DNA from: Deltaproteobacteria bacterium
Lineage (GTDB): Bacteria; Desulfobacterota; Desulfuromonadia; Geobacterales; Pseudopelobacteraceae
NCBI GenBank assembly: GCA_021850095.1
Contig: JAJZRX010000002.1
Span: 62,001-126,000, forward strand
Direction: 5' to 3'
DNA: 64,000 nucleotides
Made by a program: the position numbers and the translations under genes. Every line of letters starts with the position of its first letter. Position 1 is the stretch's first letter. Of this stretch, positions 16,385-26,921 are shown piece by piece. The notes beneath the pieces were generated by a model that saw only the letters and a program-made list of their open reading frames with translations, made no database searches and was not told where the DNA came from.

Positions 16385-18850
16385 TTACAGCGCCTTGCCG
16401 GAAACCTTAAAGACAAAGTCGTAAGTGCGGATATCTTCCCACTGGAAACCCTTGGCGGTCGAGCGGGTGTCGTCGCTGTCGCTGTAGGGTTTGCCGGGGA
16501 TGTAGAACCAGTTCATGATCGCCTCTCCGGAGGTGCGCAGCACGATCCAGTATTTGCCCGGCTTCAGGCGGCTTTGGGCATCATTGGCAAAAGCGAAGTC
16601 AACCCAGTAATAACCGGGCTTGCGGGAGATGCCTTCCAGCGGCACCATCTGTGAGCGGACGCCATCCAGAATATTGGGGCGGCCATTGTCATCCCGCACC
16701 AGATCGACATACACATTGCCGTCGCCGCCGAATTTACGCATGGCCAGTGAAACCGTGTCCAACTCCAGACTGTTTTTCAGGTTGAAAGCCTGGGCAAAGA
16801 TGTACTGGGAGGTGACATATTCGGAGGTTTCCTTGTCCAGGATGCGCGTGCCCACATTGCCCTGCACGCTGTAGCTGTCCACCAGATTGGGAAACTCCAT
16901 GTTGCCGAAAACCACCGCCGACCCGCGGGGAGGCGCCGGCGGTTTTTGAATCGGCGGCGGCTCCTTCTTCAGCCCGGCGATCCGCTCGGCCTCGGCTTTT
17001 TCCAGCGCCAGTCTCTTCTTCTCGGCTTCCTGACGGGCCTGCTGCTCCTGCTCGGCCTTCAGCCTGGCGACACGCTCCGCTTCGGCTTTTTCCAGCGCGA
17101 TCCGCTTTTCTTCAGCTTCCTGACGAGCTTTGCGCTCCTGCTCGGCTTTTTCAAAGGCTAGGCGCTCCGCCTCGGCTCTTTCCCTGGCGAGCCGCTTGTT
17201 TTCGGCCTCCAGACGCTGGACCCTCTCCTGCTCTGCTTTCAGGCTGGCGATCCGCTCGGCCTCGGCCTTTTCAAAGGCCAGGCGCTTGTTTTCCGCATCC
17301 TGGCGGGCTTTTTGCTCCTGCTCGGCCTTCAGCCGGGCAACCCGTTCGGCTTCCTGCCGTTCCCTGGCCAGGCGATCCTTCTCGCTCTGCTCCTGGGCCC
17401 GCCGCTCCTGCTCGGCTTTCAGGGCGGCCAGTCGCTCCGCCTTCAGACGCTCCTGCTCGGCCCGCTCCAGCCGCAGCCGTTCCTGCTCCAGGCGCTGCTG
17501 CTCGGCCCGCTCCGCTTTCAACCGCTCCTGCTCGGCCCGCGCCAGCCGCAGCCGTTCCTGCTCCAGGCGCTGCTGCTCGGCCCGCTCCTGCTTGAGGCGT
17601 TCCTGCTCGCGCCGCTGTCGTTCGGCCTGTTCCTGCTTGAGGCGTTCCTTCTCAAGCCGCTGTCGTTCGGCCTGTTCCTTTTTGACCCGCTCCCGCTCGG
17701 CCCGTTCCAGCTTCTCGCGCTCCGCCTTTTCCCGCGCGCTCCGTTCGCGGTCCGGTTTTTCTTTGGCAACGCCGGGTACGGGCACAGCCACAACCGGCGC
17801 TGAAGCGGCGATTTTCGAGGCCACCAGATTGCTGATGATATAGGAGCGCGGATCCTTGCCGGTGCTTTTGACGGCCAGCTTGACCGTGTCGGCCAGGAAG
17901 GATCCTTCGATCAGCTCGGAATAGCGCGGCAGGTAGGGAACGCCGCGCCAGGTGTCGTTGATATCGCGGGAATCCAGACCGTGGGACTGTTTGATATGGC
18001 GCGAGGAGGTGAATTGGCGCGACTGCTGCGGATCATAGGGCAGCCAACCCAGGTCGGAAAAAAAGATCTCGATCCAGGCATGCCCCCCCTGCCCCATGCT
18101 CTGGACAATCGTGTTTTTGCTGTCGATCGGCACCTTCCAGGAATCTTTCAGAGTTATCCCCCCCACGATGCGGGCCGGAATGCCGACGCTGCGCAGCAGG
18201 GCGATATTGAGGTGGGCAAAGTTCTGGCAGTTGCCGCTTCTGGTTTCCAGGGTATACAGGGCGTCGTACTGGGGCGGGTTAAAGGTATATTTGACAAAAT
18301 CACTGACGTGGTTGGTGATGGCCGAAACCGCTTCATACTCGTTTTTTGCGCCGGCGGTCAGGCGGCGGGCCAGCTCGCTGATGCGGGCATCGTCGGATTG
18401 CACCATCCCGGTCGACTGCAGGTACAGCGCGTCGGCATCGGATATGGAGCCGATCGGAAAGGGAGTGCGGCTCTCCATGGCCGACAGTTCGGAGCTGATC
18501 TGGGCGGTATAGTTGAGATTGATGCGGATGGTGCTTGTGAGGTTGTTCCAGACGACTTTCTGAAAACGGTTACCGAACTTGTCCTCTTCGATCTCCGAGC
18601 TGGAGGGCTGGGGAGTGATGGCGGCCTGCAGGGCGGCTACGGACTGGGATACGCTGCGGCTTTTGAAATCGGCCGGCAGGGCGAAGCGGAAGGTGAAGGA
18701 CTCCACCTCGCCCCGGTCAACGGTGAACTCCATAGCCTGGCGCATGGCGATCCGGCTGTTGAGTCCGCCTTCCAGGATCAGGGTTTTGGCTCCGGCAGCG
18801 CTTGCGGCCAACAGCACCGCCAGCGTCACCAAAACGATCAGCCGCTGCAT
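16385..18850 (-). CDS. Secreted transglutaminase-like protein with long TolA-like coiled coil
   Basis: An 821-aa protein, GGGAGG ribosome site. Domains seen: signal peptide (1-21); beta-rich N-domain; transglutaminase-like core with Cys208 in SGNCQNF, His257 in GGHAWIE and Asp273 in LPYDPQQ, the expected triad; about 270 residues (roughly 366-635) of near-repetitive E/R/K/A/Q heptads such as AERERVKKEQAERQ that must form a very long helix; and a C-terminal beta-sandwich (GKYWIVLRTSGE region) ending KVSGKAL. Family knowledge: this fold includes proteases and cross-linking enzymes acting in the periplasm. The coil could span much of the periplasm like TolA. Coil DNA is internally repetitive (16980-17730). 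First gene of the unit with cheX and ykgJ. Confidence 0.8.
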   Translation of the reverse strand: MQRLIVLVTLAVLLAASAAGAKTLILEGGLNSRIAMRQAMEFTVDRGEVESFTFRFALPADFKSRSVSQSVAALQAAITPQPSSSEIEEDKFGNRFQKVVWNNLTSTIRINLNYTAQISSELSAMESRTPFPIGSISDADALYLQSTGMVQSDDARISELARRLTAGAKNEYEAVSAITNHVSDFVKYTFNPPQYDALYTLETRSGNCQNFAHLNIALLRSVGIPARIVGGITLKDSWKVPIDSKNTIVQSMGQGGHAWIEIFFSDLGWLPYDPQQSRQFTSSRHIKQSHGLDSRDINDTWRGVPYLPRYSELIEGSFLADTVKLAVKSTGKDPRSYIISNLVASKIAASAPVVAVPVPGVAKEKPDRERSAREKAEREKLERAERERVKKEQAERQRLEKERLKQEQAERQRREQERLKQERAEQQRLEQERLRLARAEQERLKAERAEQQRLEQERLRLERAEQERLKAERLAALKAEQERRAQEQSEKDRLARERQEAERVARLKAEQEQKARQDAENKRLAFEKAEAERIASLKAEQERVQRLEAENKRLARERAEAERLAFEKAEQERKARQEAEEKRIALEKAEAERVARLKAEQEQQARQEAEKKRLALEKAEAERIAGLKKEPPPIQKPPAPPRGSAVVFGNMEFPNLVDSYSVQGNVGTRILDKETSEYVTSQYIFAQAFNLKNSLELDTVSLAMRKFGGDGNVYVDLVRDDNGRPNILDGVRSQMVPLEGISRKPGYYWVDFAFANDAQSRLKPGKYWIVLRTSGEAIMNWFYIPGKPYSDSDDTRSTAKGFQWEDIRTYDFVFKVSGKAL
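16980..17730. repeat. Degenerate in-frame tandem repeats encoding the coiled coil
   Basis: Many near-copies of codons for (A/L)-E-R/K-E-R/Q steps repeat with units of about 33-66 bases, e.g. CGCTCCTGCTCGGCCCG and CTCGGCTTTTTC words. The same strand bias leaves long frames open on the other strand, which are not genes. The array could vary in length by recombination. Confidence 0.7.
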
Positions 18851-18949
18851 GAGTAGTCCTCCCGGTCAAGTTCTGATAGATGTAAAGGGTGACAGTCAGC
18901 CACGCTGACAGCTTATCGCAAAAGGGGGCTTTTGCAATCGGCTATCAGG

Positions 18950-20511
18950 CTATTCCCATTCAATGGTGGCCGGCGGCTTGCTGGAGATATCGTACACCAC
19001 CCGATTGATCCCCTTGACCTCGTTGATGATCCGGCCGCTGATGCGCGCCAGATCCTCGTAGGGCATCGGATACCAGCCGGCGGTCATGAAGTCTTTGGTT
19101 TCCACGGCCCGCAGCGCCACCACGTATTCGTAGGTGCGCCCGTCCCCCATGACCCCCACGCTCTTGACCGGCAGAAAGACCGCAAAGGCCTGGCTGATCT
19201 TGTCATAATGGCCGGAGGAATACAGCTCCTCGATGTAGATGGCATCGGCCCGGCGCAGGATATCGGCATACTCCTTTTTGACTTCGCCCAGGATGCGCAC
19301 CCCCAGTCCCGGCCCGGGGAAAGGATGGCGCCAGACCATCTGGCGCGGCAGCCCCAACTCTTCACCAATGGCCCGCACCTCGTCCTTGAACAGTTCGCGC
19401 AGCGGCTCCAGCAGTTTGAGTTTCATGTAGTCCGGCAAACCGCCCACATTGTGATGACTCTTGATATTGTGGGCCTTGCCGGTCTTGGCTCCGGCCGATT
19501 CGATCACATCGGGATAGATGGTGCCCTGGGCCAGCCAGTTGGCATCCTGGATCTTATTCGACTCTTCATCGAAGATCTCGACGAACAGCCCGCCGATGAT
19601 CTTGCGTTTTTTCTCCGGGTCGCTTGCACCACTCAAAGCCGACAGAAAACGTTCCTCCGCATCGACCCGGATGACCTTGACCCCCAGGTTCTCGGCGAAG
19701 GTGGCCATAACCTGGTCCCCCTCCCCCAGACGCAGCAGGCCGTTGTCCACAAAAACGCAGGTCAGCTGGTCGCCGATGGCGCGGTGGATCAGGGCGGCGG
19801 CCACCGAGGAGTCGACCCCGCCCGAAAGGCCGAGAACCACCCGGTCGCTGCCGACCTGGCTGCGGATGCGCTCCACGGCGTCATCGATGATCCGGCCGGG
19901 GGTCCACTGGCCGCTGCAGCCGCAGATCGACCGCACAAAGCTGTCGATCAGCTGCTCGCCGCGCGGTGTATGGTTGACTTCCGGATGGAACTGCACGCCA
20001 TACAGGTTGCGGCTCAAGTTCTGAATGGCGCAGACCGGCGCATTGGCCGTGGCCGCCACGACCTGGAAACCATCCGGGACGCGGGCAACGTGGTCGCCGT
20101 GGCTCATCCAGACCGGGCTTTTTCCCTCAATGAAGAAGTTGTCAAAAAGCGGCCCCGGCTGCCCGGCCGCCAGCAGATCAGCGTGCCCGAACTCCCGTTT
20201 GCCGGCCGGAACGACCTCGCCGCCGAAGTGGCGGCTCATCAGCTGCATGCCGTAGCAGATCCCCAGCACCGGCACCCCCAGCTCGAACAGCTCTTCGGCC
20301 ACCGCCGGCGCACCTTCTTCATACACCGACTTGGGGCCACCCGACAGGATGATGCCCCGGGGGGCAAAGCGCCGGATTTCGTCCAGCGGCATGTCAAAGG
20401 GATGCAGTTCGCAGTAAACATGCGCCTCGCGCACCCGGCGGGCGATCAACTGGGTGTACTGGGAACCGAAATCCAGGATCAGGATCTTCTGCTGGTGGAT
20501 ATCAGTGGCCA

Positions 20512-20512
<1 letters not shown>
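18950..20512 (-). CDS. guaA: GMP synthase (glutamine-hydrolysing)
   Basis: A 520-aa enzyme converting XMP to GMP with ATP and glutamine. Class I glutamine amidotransferase domain: catalytic Cys in GICYGMQLM, His/Glu in [14 protein letters not shown] pyrophosphatase domain: P-loop [16 protein letters not shown]-terminal dimerisation domain ends [17 protein letters not shown], the family's invariant end. ATG shares one base with the guaB stop (TAATG), so the two are coupled. A short stem GCAAAAG-CCCC-CTTTTGC lies 15 bases after the stop. Confidence 0.97.
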
Positions 20513-22035
<1,523 letters not shown>

Positions 22036-22049
22036 TCAAGTCAAGGCAA

Positions 22050-22076
22050 AAGGGGGTATACACTATCCCCCGGCTG
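22050..22076 (-). terminator. Possible intrinsic terminator after the M42 peptidase gene
   Basis: Minus strand GGGGGATA, GTG loop, TATACCCCC (one bulged A) followed by TTTT. It lies just past the peptidase stop at 22093, ahead of the guaB promoter region. T-tract is short, so efficiency is uncertain. Confidence 0.45.
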
Positions 22077-22092
22077 TTCTTTTCAGGCAGAG

Positions 22093-23166
22093 CTATTTCG
22101 GCACGAATTCCTCGCGGGAAACAATGCTCTCCAGCGCGGCTACAATCAGCCGGGCTGCCCCCTCCAGATCGCCCAGCGAGATCGTTTCCACCGGTGTGTG
22201 CATATAGCGCAGCGGTATTTTGACCAGGGCCGTCGCCACCCCGCCCCGCGAGATCTGCATGACGTTGGCGTCGGTGCCGGTGGCCCGGGGGGTGGCAGTA
22301 TGCTGAATGGAGATTTTCTCCTTATCGGCGGCCGTCTGCAGCAGCTCGAACAGGTGCGGGTTGATGTTGGCGCCGCGGGCCAGGATCGGCCCCTTGCCCA
22401 GCGCAACCTCGCCGTTATGCTTTTTCTCCACATCCGGCTGATCGGTGGCAAAATCCACCTCGACGCAGATGCCCACATCCGGGTTGATCGTGTAGCAGCT
22501 GGTGGTGCCGCCCCGCAGGCCGATCTCTTCCTGAACCGAGGAAACGCCGTACAGATCAAGGGGCATTTTTTTGCCGGAAGCCGCCACCAGGCGCAGCACC
22601 TCGGCCACCACGAAACAGCCGGCCTTGTCGTCAAAACCGCGCGAAGCGACCCGATCCCCCTGCAGGCGGGTGAATGAGCTTTCAAAGGTGACGGCGTCCC
22701 CGACCCGCACCAGTTTCTGGGCCGCTTTTTTGTCAGCCGCGCCGATATCGATGTACTGCGACTCCAGCTTGACGACCGTCTCGCGGTCCTTGGTGTCCAT
22801 CAGATGGATCGGCTTTTTGCCGATCACCCCCGCTAGCGGGCCGGCAACGGCATGGACATTGACCCGCTTGCCGGGCGTCAGGTGGGCGTCCACCCCCCCC
22901 ACGGCCGCGAAGTACAGAAAGCCCTTGTCATCGATATACTTGACCTGCAGGCCGATTTCGTCGGTGTGGCCGACAATCATGACCCTGGGCAGATCCTTGC
23001 CCTTGCCGCTGATGCGGCCGAAAACATTACCCATCACATCGGTGGTCAGCTCGTCGCAGAAGGGGGCGACATAGTCGCGAAAGACGCGCTGGGCCGGCTG
23101 TTCATAGCCGGAAGGGCTGGGAGCATGAAGCAGTTTTTCGAGAAATTTCAGGGATTCTTTACGCAT
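22093..23166 (-). CDS. M42-family metallo-aminopeptidase (FrvX-like)
   Basis: A 357-aa dinuclear metal peptidase. Seen: MIVGHTDEIGLQVKYID (first metal His-Asp), GFDDKAGCFVVAEVL (bridging Asp), SSVQEEIGLRGG (general base and metal Glu pair), VEVDFATD (Asp) and RYMHTPVETISLGDLEG (final His). These are all the expected M42 ligands, so it should be active on peptides, removing N-terminal residues in the cytoplasm; family members form large tetrahedral assemblies. ATG directly abuts the TAG stop of the upstream radical SAM gene, so the two and rnc form one leftward operon. Confidence 0.92.
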   Translation of the reverse strand: MRKESLKFLEKLLHAPSPSGYEQPAQRVFRDYVAPFCDELTTDVMGNVFGRISGKGKDLPRVMIVGHTDEIGLQVKYIDDKGFLYFAAVGGVDAHLTPGKRVNVHAVAGPLAGVIGKKPIHLMDTKDRETVVKLESQYIDIGAADKKAAQKLVRVGDAVTFESSFTRLQGDRVASRGFDDKAGCFVVAEVLRLVAASGKKMPLDLYGVSSVQEEIGLRGGTTSCYTINPDVGICVEVDFATDQPDVEKKHNGEVALGKGPILARGANINPHLFELLQTAADKEKISIQHTATPRATGTDANVMQISRGGVATALVKIPLRYMHTPVETISLGDLEGAARLIVAALESIVSREEFVPK

Positions 23167-24219
23167 CTAGTACACCTCGTCAATGGAATAGTGAAGATCG
23201 TTCAGCAGATTATAGTTGAAGCGTTCAGTATTTTTCAGGATGGCAATCTCGTTTATTTCAAGCGCGGCATCCGGAAGAACCCGCGCCCGGATGCCCCGTT
23301 CGGCAAGCTCGTTCAGATGACATTTTTTCTGTCCCAGCACGTCCGACAGCCGGGAAGGATGGCAGCGGATAATAACCTCTTCGCCCGGGTATACATGGCG
23401 ACCGATCAGATCGCGGCACAGCCCTGAACGCACCAGTTGCCCCAGGGCGGCATGCCAGCAGCCGGCCAGTACGGTGTCGGCATTCAGCCCCTGGTCGGCC
23501 TGCAGACCGATCCGGATCACCGGCAGATCGGCCTGTAGCGCGCGAAGCAGCAGCAGCTTGCAGAGAGCAATCCCGCCTTTTAGGTCCAGGGGGAGGTAAT
23601 CGCCGGCGGCGTAACGTCGGGCCAGTTCGGTTCCGCGCAGGACAAGCGCCGGATAAATGCGGATAAAGTCGGCCCCGGCGGCGATGACCCGCTCCAGCGA
23701 AGTCAGCGAAGCCTGCGGCGTATCCCCCGGCAATCCCGGCATCAGCTGGGCCCCGAGCCGCAGGCCATGCCGTTTGATGCACGCCATGGCCGCCTCGGAC
23801 TGGTCAGCGCTATGCCCGCGCCCGGAGGCCGTCAGCACCTCATCATCCAGAGACTGAATTCCCAGCTCGATCGTCCGCACACCGTTCTCTTTGAGCCAGG
23901 CAACCCGCCGGGCATCAATGGAGTCCGGCCGGGTTGAAAGCCGGACCCCGGCCAGCTCACCGGACTTCAGCAACGGCTGCAGCGGTTCCAGCAGCCTGGC
24001 CTGCGTCTCTTCAGGAAGCGCGGCGAAACTGCCGCCGAAAAAAGCAACTTCCATGTCCCGCCCGCCGCTGCTGGCACGCCAAACGGCAATTTTGGAAAGC
24101 AGCTCGTCCGCGCCCGGCAGACGGCCGGCCGATCCGGAAATCGTGCGCTGGTCGCAGAAAACACAGGTGTGCGGGCAGCCTTGATGGCTTATAAAAAAAG
24201 GAACCGTGACCGGTCTCAC
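23167..24219 (-). CDS. Radical SAM protein, Elp3/YhcC-like
   Basis: A 350-aa protein, GTG start overlapping the rnc stop by four bases. Seen: ISHQGCPHTCVFCDQRTI with the CX3CX2C cluster motif directly at the N-terminus, EVAFFGGSFAALPEE, TRPDSIDARRV, TIELGIQSLDDEVL and QLMPGLPGDTPQ, all typical of the Elp3/MiaB-like radical SAM branch. There is no acetyltransferase domain as in true Elp3; the C-terminal 90 residues are a small basic domain (GRHVYPGEEVIIRCHP). In Geobacter genomes this protein lies next to rnc. Its substrate is not known; a tRNA modification is a guess. Confidence 0.88.
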   Translation of the reverse strand: MRPVTVPFFISHQGCPHTCVFCDQRTISGSAGRLPGADELLSKIAVWRASSGGRDMEVAFFGGSFAALPEETQARLLEPLQPLLKSGELAGVRLSTRPDSIDARRVAWLKENGVRTIELGIQSLDDEVLTASGRGHSADQSEAAMACIKRHGLRLGAQLMPGLPGDTPQASLTSLERVIAAGADFIRIYPALVLRGTELARRYAAGDYLPLDLKGGIALCKLLLLRALQADLPVIRIGLQADQGLNADTVLAGCWHAALGQLVRSGLCRDLIGRHVYPGEEVIIRCHPSRLSDVLGQKKCHLNELAERGIRARVLPDAALEINEIAILKNTERFNYNLLNDLHYSIDEVY

Positions 24220-24926
24220 CCGATCCGTCCCTCGACGATGCGGACATTCTCCAGCGCCTGGGCGGCGGCAGCCTGCTGGGCCAGCTTTTTGGACTTGCCT
24301 TGCCCCTGGCCGACCGGGCGCCCTTCCAGCAGAACCTGAAAGTGATACAGGCGATCATGGGGCGGGCCGGATTCCTCCAGCAGCTTGTATTCCGGCGAAC
24401 AGGCGCCGCACGCTGAAAACAGCTCCTGCAGCTGGCTTTTGAAATCCCGCCCGAGCTTCACGTCCTGGGGCGCAGCAACCAGTCCGGAAAAGAGCCGCAC
24501 CACCAGGGCGCGGGCCGCGTCCAGGCCGGCATCCAGATAAACCGCCGCCAGCAGCGCCTCCAGCACATCCGCCAGAATCGAATCCTTGGCCCGTCCGGCC
24601 GACTGCCGCTCGCCCCGCCCCAGCAGGATAAAATCCCCCAGATTCAACGTGCGGGCCCGGTCGGCCAGGGCATCCTGACCCGCCAGACGCGAGCGGAACT
24701 GTGACAAAGCACCTTCATCCCAGTCCGGGTAATGACGGAAGAGCTGTTCGGCCAGCAGCATCCCCAGGATAGAATCGCCCAGGAATTCCAGCCGCTGGTA
24801 ATCGCCGTTTCCGGGCTGACCGGATTCGTGCAGAAAGGAGGGATGGGTCAAGGCCTGCAGCAGCAGCGCCCGATCGGCGAAGGAGTGCCCCAGAAGTTGT
24901 TCAAGTTGTTGCAGTTTCGAGTCCAC
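24216..24926 (-). CDS. rnc: Ribonuclease III
   Basis: A 236-aa double-stranded RNA endonuclease processing rRNA and mRNA. RNase III signature RLEFLGDSILGMLLAEQLF, second catalytic acidic region LADVLEALLAAVYLDAG (all four metal-binding acidics present), and a C-terminal dsRNA-binding domain from about 155 (DFKSQLQELFSACG to KKLAQQAAAAQALENV). GTG start with TGGAG nine bases upstream; the 138-base divergent gap to tmk should hold both promoters. Confidence 0.95.
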   Translation of the reverse strand: MDSKLQQLEQLLGHSFADRALLLQALTHPSFLHESGQPGNGDYQRLEFLGDSILGMLLAEQLFRHYPDWDEGALSQFRSRLAGQDALADRARTLNLGDFILLGRGERQSAGRAKDSILADVLEALLAAVYLDAGLDAARALVVRLFSGLVAAPQDVKLGRDFKSQLQELFSACGACSPEYKLLEESGPPHDRLYHFQVLLEGRPVGQGQGKSKKLAQQAAAAQALENVRIVEGRIG

Positions 24927-25064
24927 CGTTCGTTTCTCCAGGCCGAGACTATAGCCATACGGCCGGTTTTTGGCAATCGAAAGTCGTACAGTGGAATTTG
25001 GTTGATAAATCAGGGTCGCTTGCCTATAATTCCTGATTCAAATTTGCGAAGATCAGTGAAATGT

Positions 25065-25736
25065 ATGTGGGTGGCACCGGTGGGCTATTTTATTACATTC
25101 GAAGGGGTGGAGGGGTGCGGAAAAACCACCCAGATCAGGCTGCTGGCGGAACTGCTGACGGAAAGCGGCTTCTCCGCGACCCTGACCCGCGAGCCGGGAG
25201 GCTGCCCGATCGCCGACCAGATCCGCGCCATCCTGCTGGATGCCGAAAACCGGGCCATGACCCCCATGACCGAACTGATGCTGTATGCCGCGGCCCGCGC
25301 CCAGCACGTCAACGATGTTATCGCTCCGGCCCTGGCTGACGGCGGGGTTGTGCTCTGCGACCGCTTCTGCGATGCGACGGTCGCCTACCAGAGTTTTGGG
25401 CGCGGCCTGGATCGTTCGACCATCGACGACCTCAACCGCCGGGCTTGCCAGGGGGTCTTCCCCGATTTGACGATTCTGATCGATTGCGATCCGGCGCTCG
25501 GCCTGGAGCGGGCCCGCAGCAGGATCGAAGCCTGCAGCGGCCCCCGCGAAGAGCGTTTCGAGCTGGAGGCGCTGGCCTTTCACCAGCGTGTGCGGGCCGG
25601 CTACCGCAGCCTGGCGGAGAGTGAGCCGGAACGCTTTGCCATGATTGATGGCGCCGGAACGGTCGCGGACATCGCCGCAGCCATCCAGTCAGCGGTTCTG
25701 GCGCGGATCCCGGAGGGGCTGCATGCCGCTTGCTGA
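25065..25736 (+). CDS. tmk: Thymidylate kinase
   Basis: A 223-aa enzyme phosphorylating dTMP to dTDP. P-loop FEGVEGCGKTTQ, DR motif VVLCDRFCDATVAYQ, lid region RSRIEACSGPREERFE with arginines. ATG 25065 is taken; GTG 25080, three codons before YFITFEG, is as likely because neither has a good ribosome site. The much longer in-frame extension upstream overlaps rnc in antisense and is not coding. Overlaps holB by 14 bases. Confidence 0.95.
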   Translation: MWVAPVGYFITFEGVEGCGKTTQIRLLAELLTESGFSATLTREPGGCPIADQIRAILLDAENRAMTPMTELMLYAAARAQHVNDVIAPALADGGVVLCDRFCDATVAYQSFGRGLDRSTIDDLNRRACQGVFPDLTILIDCDPALGLERARSRIEACSGPREERFELEALAFHQRVRAGYRSLAESEPERFAMIDGAGTVADIAAAIQSAVLARIPEGLHAAC

Positions 25737-26697
25737 TATCCTTGGGCATGAGAGGATCGTGGAGGTGTTGCGGCGCTCGCTGCGCACCGGCAAAACCGCC
25801 CACTCCTACCTGTTTGAGGGAGTTCCCGGCTGCGGCCGCAAAAAGACGGCCCTGGCCCTGATCCAGGCCCTGTTCTGCACATCAGCCGCCGATGACGCCT
25901 GCGGAGTCTGCCCCTCCTGCCGCAAGGTGGCCGGCGGCAGCCATCCCGACATCACCCTGATCGCGCCCCTGCCGGACAAACGGGACATCAGCATCGATCA
26001 GCTGCGGGAGCTGCAGCGGGTCCTGTCGCTGCGCCCCTACGAAGCGCCCCGCAAGGCCTGCATCATCGAACCGGCCGAACGGATGAGCGTCAACGCCGCC
26101 AACTCACTGCTGAAAACACTGGAAGAGCCCCCCGGCGACGCCCTGATGATCCTGCTGACCGAAAATGCGGGCATGCTGCTGCCGACCATCCGTTCGCGCT
26201 GCCAGCTGATCCGCTTCGCGCCGCTGCCGCCGGAACACGTCATGACGCTGCTGGAACGAAGCGGCATATCCGCCGGAACCGCCAGCCTGCTGGCCCCCAT
26301 GTCCGGCGGCAGCATGCAGCGGGCGATCGAACTGGACAACGAAGCGCTGGCGGAAAAGCGTGAAGCCGTTCTCGCCCGTCTGGGACAGATGAACATCAAG
26401 CGCATCGCAACCGTTTTTGACGCGGCCGAAGCGCTGTCCGGCAACCGCGATGAAACCCTGGAGCTGCTGGACCTGCTGATTTCATTTTACCGGGATGCGC
26501 TCCACTTGGCGGCCGGCAGCGCCGAAATCGTCAACCGCACTGTCCGCCCGGCCATCGAAGCAATTGCCGGGCGCACCCCGCTGCCGCGCACCCTGGAACT
26601 GCTGGAGGCAATCTGCGAAACCCGACGTGCGGTCCAGCGCAACGCCAATCCCAAGCTGGCGCTGGATCACCTGTTCATGGATATCGCAGCGGCGTAA
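25723..26697 (+). CDS. holB: DNA polymerase III delta-prime subunit
   Basis: A 324-aa clamp-loader subunit. AAA-type fold with modified P-loop FEGVPGCGRKKTALAL, zinc module CGVCPSC, conserved EPAERMSVNAANSLLKTLEEPP (SRC-preceding region) and TIRSRCQLIRF, the SRC sensor. ATG 25723 has GGAGG seven bases before it and overlaps the tmk end, as usual for tmk-holB pairs. With ricT and metG downstream this is the conserved tmk-holB-ricT-metG order also seen in Gram-positives. Confidence 0.94.
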   Translation: MPLADILGHERIVEVLRRSLRTGKTAHSYLFEGVPGCGRKKTALALIQALFCTSAADDACGVCPSCRKVAGGSHPDITLIAPLPDKRDISIDQLRELQRVLSLRPYEAPRKACIIEPAERMSVNAANSLLKTLEEPPGDALMILLTENAGMLLPTIRSRCQLIRFAPLPPEHVMTLLERSGISAGTASLLAPMSGGSMQRAIELDNEALAEKREAVLARLGQMNIKRIATVFDAAEALSGNRDETLELLDLLISFYRDALHLAAGSAEIVNRTVRPAIEAIAGRTPLPRTLELLEAICETRRAVQRNANPKLALDHLFMDIAAA

Positions 26698-26711
26698 GCA
26701 TGCTAAACATT

Positions 26712-26882
26712 AAAACGAAAATACATTTGGCCACAGAGGACACAGAGGGCACAGAGTAAAATTGAACAGACAGGAAAATTTTTGATTTCACCAAAGGGTA
26801 AAACTAAACAAATATTTTTGAATCTTTTCTCTGTGTTCTCTGTGTTCTCTGTGACCTCTGTGGCAAACAGCCGTTTTAGATT
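26712..26882. repeat. Palindromic intergenic repeat, family 1, copy c
   Basis: Arms GGCCACAGAGGACACAGAG on the left and CTCTGTGACCTCTGTGGC on the right flank a 60-base AT-rich centre. The right end carries AACAGCCGTTTT, shared (as its complement) with the other copies. It lies between holB and ricT, which are otherwise likely to be co-transcribed. Confidence 0.85.
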
Positions 26883-26921
26883 AACATTGCAGTCCCGGCC
26901 CGGCCGGTTGAGGAGGTATTT

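Noticed and set aside
16980-17730. CRISPR-like or minisatellite array
   Set aside because: Repeats are in-frame, vary continuously and have no spacers; they encode a coiled coil.
17130-17843. Arg/Ser/Cys-rich frame opposite the coiled-coil gene
   Set aside because: Product of the repetitive Glu/Arg/Ala codons on the other strand; composition is not protein-like.
24732-25064. N-terminal extension of thymidylate kinase by 111 codons
   Set aside because: Overlaps rnc in antisense; the kinase family starts a few residues before the P-loop.
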